The notes below the pieces were generated by a model. The model had not been told where the DNA came from. It searched no databases and saw only the letters and a list, made by a program, of their open reading frames with translations. From Pseudomonas alloputida (GTDB taxonomy: Bacteria > Pseudomonadota > Gammaproteobacteria > Pseudomonadales > Pseudomonadaceae), in contig NZ_CP128540.1 in NCBI RefSeq assembly GCF_021283545.2, positions 1,895,501 to 1,959,500 of the forward strand: DNA of 64,000 nt. Reading direction: 5' to 3'. Position numbers and translations under genes: made by a program. Shown here in pieces: positions 37,400 through 45,900 of the stretch; the stretch's first letter is position 1; each line of letters begins with the position of its first letter.

Positions 37400-37867
37400 T
37401 CATCCGCCGATACGCGGCAAGCCCTCGACGAAGAACTCGGCGATGGAAGCCAGCCCCAGCGCGCCAAGGATCCAGCCGCTGACCTTGAGGCCCATGACCG
37501 CGCCTGCACCAGCGAGCGGAATGGTTCCGGCGCCGCCGGCGAATGCGCCTACCGTCGCGCCAAGCAGGCCACCGGTAATGGTGCTGCCGACGACGATCAT
37601 TGCCATCTGCTGCACGACCCTCAGCAGTTCGTCGATGATGCTGTTGATGTCGAGGTCGGCGAAGCGCTGGCGTAGCATGTGCGCCGCCTGCCATTCAGCG
37701 TGGTAGAAGGCTGTGCGGACAGCTTCGATCCGGCGCAGGTTGAGGCCCAGTGAGGCGACCTCTTCATTGAGGCTAGTGCGGAACTGGCCACCGCTTTGGT
37801 AGCCCACCATGGCGATGACACGTGACTCGATCTCGTGCCAGGAGGGCACGAGGTAATCCAGGTACAT
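37400..37867 (-). CDS. Glycine-zipper protein, probable N-terminal remnant of a T6SS effector
   Basis: The protein has 155 residues. The N-terminal half is helical and charged (YLDYLVPSWHEIESRV...). The C-terminal half (about 90-145) is a glycine zipper/hydrophobic stretch: STITGGLLGATVGAF, GGAGTIPLAGAGAVMGLKV and SGWILGALGLASIAEFF. Tde1-like DNase effectors carry such glycine zippers ahead of their toxin domain, and their partners are the GAD/DUF1851 proteins that follow here. The protein ends (GLPRIGG) without any toxin domain, so it looks truncated. The start at 37867 has GGAG upstream. It could instead be a complete small membrane protein. Confidence 0.6.
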   Translation of the reverse strand: MYLDYLVPSWHEIESRVIAMVGYQSGGQFRTSLNEEVASLGLNLRRIEAVRTAFYHAEWQAAHMLRQRFADLDINSIIDELLRVVQQMAMIVVGSTITGGLLGATVGAFAGGAGTIPLAGAGAVMGLKVSGWILGALGLASIAEFFVEGLPRIGG

Positions 37868-38125
37868 GAGGTGTCTCCCTGACAACGTGTGCAGGGGGAA
37901 ATCCCATCATGGATTCGGATCAGAGGTTTCTGGGTCGGTTGTAGGAAAATGCGACTTCGTTTCTGTTGTGTTCGAGAAGCTCGGGAATTGGGGTTGAGGC
38001 TGCGAGGGGCAGGGTGGCGTCCCGCGCGGCGCTCGATCTCCCCCCAACCCTGCCCAAAAGGTCCATAATCCCCCCTTAATCCGCCCAAGGTGCAATAACA
38101 GCCACACCACACCGGGAGCCCCACC
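37868..38125. other. Intergenic region with a degenerate repeat
   Basis: No gene is seen. GGGCAGGGT (38007-38015) pairs with ACCCTGCCC (38047-38055). The text between them contains CGGCGCTCGATCTCC, the same linker that flanks the REP arms around the IS at 28612. It separates the divergent effector remnant and response regulator. Confidence 0.55.
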
Positions 38126-38809
38126 ATGCACGTTCTGCTCTGCGAGGACGACGACCTGACCGCCGCCGGCATCTGCGCCGGTCTCACCGCCCAGGGCTTG
38201 ACCGTGGACCGTGTGGGCAACGCCGCCGATGCGCGGGCAATGCTGCAGGCCGCGCAGTTCGACGTGATGATCCTCGACCTCGGCCTGCCCGACGAAGATG
38301 GCCTCAAGCTGCTGCACCGCCTGCGCGAAAAAGGCGAGACCCTGCCGGTACTGGTGCTCACCGCCCGCGATGCCGTCACCGATCGTGTCGATGGCTTGCA
38401 GGCCGGTGCCGACGATTACCTGCTCAAGCCCTTCGATCTGCGCGAGCTTGCCGCACGCCTGCATACCTTGCTGCGGCGGGTGGCCGGGCGGGCGGTGAAC
38501 GTGATCGAGCACGGCCCGCTGCGCTATGACCCGAGTAGCTGCGAGGCGACCCTGGCCGGCCAGCATGTCGACCTGTCCCGCCGTGAGCAGGCCCTGCTCC
38601 AGGCGCTGCTGCAGAACCCCGGGCGCGTGCTGTCCAGCGAGCAGCTGAAAGACTGCGTGTATGGTTTCAGCGACGAAGTCGAGAGCAACGCCCTGAATGT
38701 GCACATCCACCACCTGCGTCGCAAGCTGGGTAACGGCATTGTCGAGACCGTGCGTGGCCTGGGCTACCGGCTGGGCCCGGCGCAGGCACCGCAAGAGGCC
38801 GCATCATGA
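38126..38809 (+). CDS. OmpR/QseB-family response regulator
   Basis: The protein has 227 residues. The receiver domain carries acidic residues E7/D8/D9, phospho-acceptor D51 in MILDLGLPDEDG, and K in YLLKPFDLRELAARL. The C-terminal winged-helix DNA-binding domain includes LSRREQALLQALLQNPGRVLS and ESNALNVHIHHLRRKLG...VRGLGYRLG. It overlaps the sensor kinase gene by four bases (ATGA). Sequence flavour is QseB/TctD-like; the signal and targets are unknown. Confidence 0.93.
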   Translation: MHVLLCEDDDLTAAGICAGLTAQGLTVDRVGNAADARAMLQAAQFDVMILDLGLPDEDGLKLLHRLREKGETLPVLVLTARDAVTDRVDGLQAGADDYLLKPFDLRELAARLHTLLRRVAGRAVNVIEHGPLRYDPSSCEATLAGQHVDLSRREQALLQALLQNPGRVLSSEQLKDCVYGFSDEVESNALNVHIHHLRRKLGNGIVETVRGLGYRLGPAQAPQEAAS

Positions 38810-40128
38810 GCCTGCGGGTACGCCTGAGCCTGATCCTCGGCAGTGCCTTCGTGATCATCTGGGCACTGGCCGCCGCGTGGATGCTGCGAGACCTGCGCCA
38901 GCAGATGATGTTCTCCCTCGACCAGCGCCTGGTGGCGTCGGCGCGTATGGTCGCCGGGCTGATCGACCAACTGCCGCAGCCGCTGACCGCCAAGGGCGGG
39001 GAGGCGCATTTTTCTGCCGACCAGTTCAGCGTACCGGATGGCATGGCCTGCCAGGTCAGCTCGCTGCGTGGCGAGATCCTCGCCAGCAACCACAAGCACG
39101 ATGGCGCCATGGACGACGAGCGCAGCGGGTTTCGTGACCAGACCATCGACGATGCGCTTTGGCGCACCTTTACCTACAACCACGGCGATGTGCGCATCAC
39201 CACGGCTGACCGGCACATGGAGCGCGAGGCGCTGAACCAGTCGATTCTGCTGGCGGCATCGGCGCCGGTACTGATGGCCCTGCTCGGCAGCCTGGGGCTG
39301 TTGTGGATCGGCCTTGGCAAGGGCCTGGAGCCGCTCAACCGCATGCGTGATGCGTTGCGCCGCAGGCGTGCGGACAGTGTCGAGCCGCTGCAGGTGGCGG
39401 GCATGCCCAGCGAGTTGCAGCCGTTGCTGGAGACCCAGAACCAGCTGTTCCTGCGCATTGCCCAGACCCTCGAGCGTGAGCGGCGCCTGACCGACGATGC
39501 CGCGCATGAACTGCGCAGCCCGCTGACCGCGATCAAGACCCACCTGCAGGTGGCGCGCATGACCGACGGTGCCGTGCGCGAGCAGGCGCTGGAGCATGCC
39601 GAGCAGGGCACTGACCGCATGCACCGCACGCTTGAGCAGTTGCTGATGCTGGCGCGGGTAGAAGGCAGCCTGTCGTTCGAGGATGGCGTGCAGTGCAGCG
39701 CCGAGCAGGTGGCCCGTCAGGCGGTGCAGGATGCCGGCGGAGGCGACAATCGGCGTATCCTGTTGCGTTTGCCAGAGGAGGCGACGCAGATTTACCTGGG
39801 GATGCCGGCACCGTTGGCGGTGGCAGCGCTGCGCAACCTGCTGGACAATGCCTTGCGCCATGGCGGCGATGAAGCCGTGGAGTTGGAGGTGCAGATGGCG
39901 GACGGCCAGGTGGGCTTCATGGTGCGTGACCATGGGCCAGGCATTGCTGAGGCGGACCTGGAGCACCTGACCGAGCGCTTCTGGCGCAATGGGCAGAGTG
40001 GTGGTTGCGGTTTGGGGCTGGCGATTGTGCAGGCGATCGTGCAGCGGTGTGCCGGTAGCCTGCGCTTTGACAGCCGTAGTGACGGCTTGCGGGTTTTGTT
40101 GCAGGTACCGGCGCGTCCTGGGCATTGA
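38806..40128 (+). CDS. Sensor histidine kinase (QseC/TctE-like)
   Basis: The protein has 440 residues. TM1 lies at about 9-27 and TM2 at about 146-168, enclosing a periplasmic sensor region of about 118 residues. Then come a short HAMP-like linker, the H-box AAHELRSPLTAIKTH with H234, N-box ALRNLLDNALRHGG, G1 VRDHGPGI and G2 GLGLAIVQAI. It should phosphorylate the response regulator encoded upstream. Its first third has been copied to 36413-36717. It ends just before a long REP palindrome. Confidence 0.93.
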   Translation: MSLRVRLSLILGSAFVIIWALAAAWMLRDLRQQMMFSLDQRLVASARMVAGLIDQLPQPLTAKGGEAHFSADQFSVPDGMACQVSSLRGEILASNHKHDGAMDDERSGFRDQTIDDALWRTFTYNHGDVRITTADRHMEREALNQSILLAASAPVLMALLGSLGLLWIGLGKGLEPLNRMRDALRRRRADSVEPLQVAGMPSELQPLLETQNQLFLRIAQTLERERRLTDDAAHELRSPLTAIKTHLQVARMTDGAVREQALEHAEQGTDRMHRTLEQLLMLARVEGSLSFEDGVQCSAEQVARQAVQDAGGGDNRRILLRLPEEATQIYLGMPAPLAVAALRNLLDNALRHGGDEAVELEVQMADGQVGFMVRDHGPGIAEADLEHLTERFWRNGQSGGCGLGLAIVQAIVQRCAGSLRFDSRSDGLRVLLQVPARPGH

Positions 40129-40140
40129 TGTTTATCGCCT

Positions 40141-40204
40141 GTGCTGGCCTCTTCGCGGGTGAACCCGCTCCTACGGGCGGGTTTACCCGCGAAGAGGCCA
40201 GCAC
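40141..40204. terminator. Long REP-derived palindrome after the sensor kinase gene
   Basis: Two REP cores in opposite orientation pair over about 27 nt (40141-40167 with 40178-40204), from GTGCTGGCCTCTTCGCGGGT to its complement. It lies 13 nt after the kinase stop and probably ends that transcript before the pvdH promoter. Confidence 0.75.
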
Positions 40205-40233
40205 AGACAAAAATAAAATCGCGTAACAACCGC

Positions 40234-40257
40234 TAAATCCTCCCCCCACTCAAGCGT
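40234..40257 (+). promoter_or_regulatory. PfrI/PvdS box upstream of pvdH
   Basis: TAAAT, 16 nt, CGT: an exact match, 46 nt before the pvdH ATG. Confidence 0.85.
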
Positions 40258-40303
40258 TTCCAAAGCGATAACCGCCCATCCGCTTGCTCGCGAGGATTTA
40301 CCC

Positions 40304-41704
40304 ATGTCCACCGCTTCCAGCCTTGCCCGGGTTGTACCGGCCAGCGTGCCGCAACCCTTGTACGAATTCACCGATTCGCCTTTGCTGCAACGCCAGCAAC
40401 AGCAGGAATCCAACGCCCGCAGCTACCCGCGGCGTATCCCGCTGGCGCTCAGGCGTGCCCGTGGCATCCACGTCGAAGACGTCGAAGGCCGCCAGTTCAT
40501 CGACTGCCTGGCCGGTGCCGGCACCCTGGCCCTGGGCCACAACCACCCGGTGGTGGTCGAGGCGATCCAGCGGGTGCTGGCTGACGAGTTGCCGCTGCAC
40601 ACCTTGGACCTGACCACCCCGGTCAAGGACCGCTTCGTCCAGGACCTGTTCGGCATCCTGCCCGAGGCGCTGCGCCGCGAGGCCAAGGTGCAGTTCTGTG
40701 GCCCGACCGGCACTGATGCAGTCGAGGCTGCGCTCAAGCTGGTGCGCACCGCCACCGGCCGCAGCACCGTGCTGGCCTTCCAGGGCGCCTACCATGGCAT
40801 GAGCCAAGGCGCGCTGAACCTGATGGGCAGCCATGGGCCGAAGCAGCCACTGGGGGCCTTGCTCGGCAACGGCGTGCAGTTCATGCCTTACCCGTACGAC
40901 TACCGCTGCCCGTTCGGCCTGGGCGGTGAGGCCGGGGTCAAGGCCAACCTGCATTACCTGGAAAACCTGCTGCTCGATCCGGAAAGCGGCGTGCCGCTGC
41001 CCGCCGCCGTGATCCTCGAAGTGGTGCAGGGTGAGGGCGGGGTGGTTCCGGCCGACATCGAATGGCTCAAGGGCGTGCGGCGCATTACCGAGCAGGCGGG
41101 CGTGGCGTTGATCGTCGACGAGATCCAGAGCGGCTTCGCCCGTACCGGGCGCATGTTTGCCTTCGAGCACGCCGGTATCGTGCCTGATGTGGTCACCTTG
41201 TCCAAAGCCATCGGTGGCAGCCTGCCGCTGGCGGTAGTGGTCTATCGCGACTGGCTGGACACCTGGAAGCCAGGTGCGCATGCCGGTACCTTCCGCGGCA
41301 ACCAGATGGCCATGGCCGCGGGCTCGGCGGTGATCAACTACCTGGTCGAGCATCGCCTGGCCGAGCATGCCGAGGCCATGGGGCAGCGGTTGCGTGGGCA
41401 TTTGCAGCGCCTGCAGCGGGACTATCCGCAGTTGGGTGATATCCGTGGCCGTGGCTTGATGCTGGGTGTGGAACTGGTCGACCCACAAGGCCAGCCGGAT
41501 GCTCTGGGCCACCCACCGGCTAATCGCGACTTGGCGCCGAAGGTGCAGCGCGAGTGCCTCAAGCGCGGGCTGATCCTGGAGTTGGGTGGGCGGCATGGGG
41601 CGGTGGTGCGTTTCCTGCCGCCGTTGATCATCAGTGCCGAGCAGATCGACGAGGTTGCCCAGCGCTTCAGCGCTGCAGTCGCCGCCGCCGTAGGCAGCGT
41701 TTGA
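40304..41704 (+). CDS. pvdH: L-2,4-diaminobutyrate:2-oxoglutarate aminotransferase PvdH
   Basis: The 466-residue class III aminotransferase has the PLP lysine in VTLSKAIGGSLPL (K301), the Asp pair in LIVDEIQSGFARTGRM, and the cofactor-binding start GTDAVEAALKLVRTATG. PvdH makes L-2,4-diaminobutyrate from aspartate semialdehyde and glutamate. Dab is needed twice by this locus: the last module of PvdL and the last module of the NRPS at 49475. An exact PfrI box lies upstream and the hydroxylase gene follows after 105 nt with no further box, so they are probably cotranscribed. Confidence 0.95.
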   Translation: MSTASSLARVVPASVPQPLYEFTDSPLLQRQQQQESNARSYPRRIPLALRRARGIHVEDVEGRQFIDCLAGAGTLALGHNHPVVVEAIQRVLADELPLHTLDLTTPVKDRFVQDLFGILPEALRREAKVQFCGPTGTDAVEAALKLVRTATGRSTVLAFQGAYHGMSQGALNLMGSHGPKQPLGALLGNGVQFMPYPYDYRCPFGLGGEAGVKANLHYLENLLLDPESGVPLPAAVILEVVQGEGGVVPADIEWLKGVRRITEQAGVALIVDEIQSGFARTGRMFAFEHAGIVPDVVTLSKAIGGSLPLAVVVYRDWLDTWKPGAHAGTFRGNQMAMAAGSAVINYLVEHRLAEHAEAMGQRLRGHLQRLQRDYPQLGDIRGRGLMLGVELVDPQGQPDALGHPPANRDLAPKVQRECLKRGLILELGGRHGAVVRFLPPLIISAEQIDEVAQRFSAAVAAAVGSV

Positions 41705-41809
41705 CGCCGCGCTGCATGCCACTGTTTGACGCGGTCGGCCTGCAAGGCTGGCCGCCAACCCAAGCGTGTCGACGGTCTCTACGGAGCCTGGCGACAAGGA
41801 GAGCGAAAC

Positions 41810-42793
41810 ATGAGTGTACTTGCCGGGATCAAGGCGCGGCCATTGATGCCCGAACGGGGCGCTTTACCGCTGCTGATCGAAGCGCCCGAACCGGGGCTTG
41901 GCTTGCTGGACGTCTTTGACGAACTCAAGGCTATCGTCGATGGCCACCTCGACCAGTGCGGCGGGGTACTGCTGCGTGGTTTCGACGTGGGCGGAGTCAC
42001 GGCCTTTCGCGAATTCGCCCAGGCCTTCGGCCACCCGCTGCTCAACTACGAGTTCGGCTCGACGCCGCGCAGCAATGTTACCCAAGGGGTCTACACCTCC
42101 ACGGAGTACCCCGCGCACCAGAGCATCCCGCTGCACAACGAGCAGGCCTACAGCCTCGACTGGCCGATGCGGATTTGGTTCTACAGTGTGATCGCCGCTC
42201 AGACTGGCGGTGAAACGCCAATTGCCGACAGCCGTGAAGTGTTCCGGCGCATGCCGGCCGACATACGCGAGCGCTTTGCCAGCAAGCGCCTGATGTATGT
42301 GCGCAACTACGGCAATGGCCTTGATGTGAGTTGGGAGCAGGTGTTCAACACCGAGGACCGCAGCGTAGTGGAGGCCTATTGCCGCGCGCACCACATCGAC
42401 TGGGAATGGAAGGACGACGGTGAGCTGCGCACGCGCCAGGTCTGCCAGGCCGTGGCCACGCACCCCTGGACGGGGGATCAGGTATGGTTCAATCAGGCCC
42501 ACCTGTTCCATGTCTCCAACCTACCGGCCGAGGTGCGCGAAAGCCTGCTGGAAATCGTCGACGAGGAAGACTTGCCGCGCAACGTCTACTACGGCGACGG
42601 CACACCGATCGAGAACGAAGTGCTCGAACGCATTCGCGCTGTGCTGGACGATTGCGCGATCAGTTTCCCCTGGCAGGAAAACGACGTGCTGATGCTCGAC
42701 AACATGCTCGCGGCGCACGCCCGGGCACCGTTCACCGGGCCACGCAAAGTGGTCGTGGCCATGGCTCAGGGGCACCGCGAAGCGGCGCTTTGA
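41810..42793 (+). CDS. SyrP-like Fe(II)/2-oxoglutarate aspartyl beta-hydroxylase
   Basis: The 327-residue TauD-fold protein has the iron-binding His and Glu in PLHNEQ (H109, E111), the distal His in NMLAAHARAPF (H303), and the following Arg in GPRKVVVAM for 2-oxoglutarate. SyrP-type enzymes hydroxylate Asp carried on an NRPS carrier domain. Two Asp-type modules occur downstream, and the known pyoverdine of related strains has one beta-hydroxy-Asp. The ATG at 41810 has AAGGAG 8 nt upstream. The neighbouring pvdH and NRPS genes make the pyoverdine role nearly certain. Confidence 0.9.
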   Translation: MSVLAGIKARPLMPERGALPLLIEAPEPGLGLLDVFDELKAIVDGHLDQCGGVLLRGFDVGGVTAFREFAQAFGHPLLNYEFGSTPRSNVTQGVYTSTEYPAHQSIPLHNEQAYSLDWPMRIWFYSVIAAQTGGETPIADSREVFRRMPADIRERFASKRLMYVRNYGNGLDVSWEQVFNTEDRSVVEAYCRAHHIDWEWKDDGELRTRQVCQAVATHPWTGDQVWFNQAHLFHVSNLPAEVRESLLEIVDEEDLPRNVYYGDGTPIENEVLERIRAVLDDCAISFPWQENDVLMLDNMLAAHARAPFTGPRKVVVAMAQGHREAAL

Positions 42794-42867
42794 GGCCACT
42801 GTGGCGAGTGCTTGCGGCTTGCCGCAGGCGCTCGCCAGCGCAGCGTCCGGGCATGGCGCTGCCGCGT

Positions 42868-42891
42868 TAAATTCGCCCTCCCTCCGCTCGT
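42868..42891 (+). promoter_or_regulatory. PfrI/PvdS box upstream of the first right-hand NRPS gene
   Basis: TAAAT, 16 nt, CGT: an exact match, 57 nt before the ATG at 42949, within the 155-nt gap after the hydroxylase gene. Confidence 0.85.
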
Positions 42892-42948
42892 TCTACTGGA
42901 AACGCTTTGGCCGCACGGCCGAGCTGCAGATCAGTAAGGACCCCGAGC

Positions 42949-45900
42949 ATGAACGCCCAAGACTCACTCAAACTGGCTCGACGCTTCATCGAGCTGCCCG
43001 CTGCCAAGCGACGGTTGTTTCTGGATGCCATGCGCGGGGAGGGCGTCGATTTCGCGCTGTTGCCGATCGCGCCTGGGGTCGAGGTTGCTGCCCGTGACGC
43101 GCTGTCATATGCCCAGCAGCGCATGTGGTTCGCCTGGCGGCTCGATGCCAAGAGTGCTGCCTACAACCTGCCCATGGCAGTCAAGCTCAAGGGGCCGATA
43201 GCGCCTGAGGCCTTGCAGCAGGCGCTGGACACCCTGGTGGCGCGACATGAATCGCTGCGCACGCTGTTTCCCGAGGTTGACGACCAGCCACGCCAACGCG
43301 TGCAGGCGCAGGCGTCGATCAGGGGCGAGATGTTGGACCTTTCCCACCTGCAGGGCGAGGCCCAGGCGCAGCAGGTCGAGGCCGCATGTGCTGCAGAGTC
43401 GGCGGCACCCTTCGACTTGGCCGCCGGGCCGCTGATGCGGGTGCGCTTGCTGCGCACCTCGGCCACCGAGCACCTGTTGCTGATCACTCTGCACCATATC
43501 ATCGCCGACGGCTGGTCGCTGGGTATCCTGATCGACGAACTGGTTCGGCTTTACGATGCCGCCGTGGCCGGCCAGGCGTCAGCACTTGCGCCGCTGGCCA
43601 TCCAGTATCGCGATTTCGCCCTGTGGCAGCGCAGCTGGCTGGAAGCCGGCGAGCAGGCGCGCCAGCTGGAGTACTGGTTGGATCATCTGGGCAACGACCA
43701 CCCCGTGTTGCAATTGCCGAGCGATCACCTGCGTCCGGCGCTGCCCAGCTACCGTGGCGAACGCCTGGAGCTGCAAATCGATGCAGCGTTGGCCCAGCGC
43801 CTGCAGGCCCTGGCCAGGCGGCACAACGTCACGCTGTTCGTGGTGCTGCTGGCCGCTTTCAAGACCTTGTTGTACCGCTACAGCGGCCAGTCGCGGGTAC
43901 GCGTCGGTGTGCCGATCGCCAACCGCAACCGCAGTGAAGTGGAGGGGCTGATCGGTTGCTTCATCAATACCCAGGTGCTGCAGACCGACATCGATCCGAC
44001 TCAGGGTGGTGCGCACCTGCTGAGCCAGGTCAAAGCCTGTGCGGCGCAGGCGCAATCGCACCAGGACGTGCCGTTCGACCAGCTGGTGGAAGCGCTGGGC
44101 CTGGAGCGCACCGGGGGCGTGAGCCCGCTGTTCCAGGTGCTTTTCAACCATCAGTCGATGGTCACCGACGTCGCCACTGTGCGCACCGCCTCGGGCCTTG
44201 AGCTGGAAAAACTCGAGCTGCGCAAGAGCACTGCACGCTTCGACCTTACCCTGGACACCGTGGAGGTTGCCGGGCAGCTTCGCGCCGCCTTCACCTTTGC
44301 CCTTGACCTGTTCGAGCGCGACACCGTCGAGGCCATGGGGCGTGATTGGCTGAGCCTGCTGGCCGCCCTCAGCCGCGATGACGTCGCTGCGCTGGGTGAC
44401 TGGCCGCTGGCGGGCGCACCTGTTGCCGCACCGCAGGTGCTGCCTTATGCCGGCCCGTTGCTGCACCAGCGCGTGACGGCCTTTGCCAAGGCGCAGCCGC
44501 AGCGCATCGCCGTTGTCAGTGCCGATGGCTCGCTCAGTTACGGCGAGCTCGACGCGCGCGCCGATCAGCTGTGTGCCCAGCTGCAAGCGCACGGTGTGGT
44601 CGCCGATCAGCCGGTGGGCCTGATCGCCGAGCGCTCGGTGAACCTGTTGGTTGGCCTGCTGGCGATTCTCAAGGCCGGGGGGGCGTATGTACCGCTGGAG
44701 CCGGGTCAGCCGCAGCAGCGAATGGCATTCATGCTGCGTGACGCACAGATCAAGGTCTTGCTCAGGGCCGAGGACGAGCCTGGCCCGGCCATCGGGGGCG
44801 TACAGTGCCTGGCGCTGAACGCGGCAGGTGGCGAGGCAGGGGTGCCCGTGGCGGTTCACTCCGGCAACCTGGCTTATGTGATCTACACCTCGGGCACCAC
44901 CGGTATGCCCAAGGGGGTCGCGGTGTCTCATGGGGCGCTGGCCAATTACCTTGAAGGCTTGTCCGAGCGGATTGCCCTTGGCGATCTGGAACACTTCGCC
45001 ATGGTCTCCACGCCTGCCGCCGACCTTGGGCATACCATGCTGTTTGGCGCGCTCTGGGCCGGCAAGACGGTACATCTGCTGCAGCGCGAGGCGGTGCTCG
45101 ATGCCGACGGTTTCGCCGCCTACCTGTCGGCAAACCACGTCGATGCGCTGAAAATCGTGCCTTCGCACCTGGGTGCGCTGCTCGATGCCTGCGCCGATGC
45201 CAGCGTGCTGCCGCAGCGTTGCCTGGTGCTTGGCGGCGAGGCCTGCCCGCCGGCACTGCTGGCGCGTATCGGCACCTTGCGCCCGGGCCTGAAGGTCTTG
45301 AACCATTACGGGCCGACCGAAACCACGGTAGGCGTGCTCACCGCCGAACTGGCGGCTGGCGAGGTAACGCATCTGGGCAGCCCGTTGCGCAACAGCCGAG
45401 TGCAGGTGCTCGACGCCACGCTGCAGGCGGTGCCCGGTATGGCCAAAGGCGAGCTGTGCATCGCCGGGGCCGGCCTGGCCCGTGGTTACCTCGCACGCCC
45501 TGGGTTGACCGCTGAGCGTTTCGTGCCTGATGCCCACGGCGAGCCTGGGGCGCGTCTGTACCGCACCGGCGATGTGGTGCAGCGTGATCGCCAAGGCCGC
45601 CTGTTGTACCTGGGGCGCGTCGATCACCAGCTGAAGATACGCGGCTACCGCGTCGAGCCGGGGGAGATCGAGGCGTGCCTGCAAGGCCTGCCGGATGTGG
45701 ACAAGGCGGTGGTGCGTGCCACCGGCCAGGATGGCAGTTTGCAGCTGCTGGCCTACCTGGTGGCGCCGCGGCTGCTGGCCCGCGAGCGTGATGCCGAGGC
45801 GGCACAGGAGGCCGTGCAGCAAGCGCTGAAGTTGCACGTGCAGGCGCACATGGTGCCAGCCCGCGTGTTGTTCCTCGACAGCCTGCCATTGACTGCCAAC

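Noticed and set aside
41726..41809. 28-codon extension of the SyrP-like protein
   Set aside because: The strong AAGGAG site serves the ATG at 41810 and the extension does not resemble the family.
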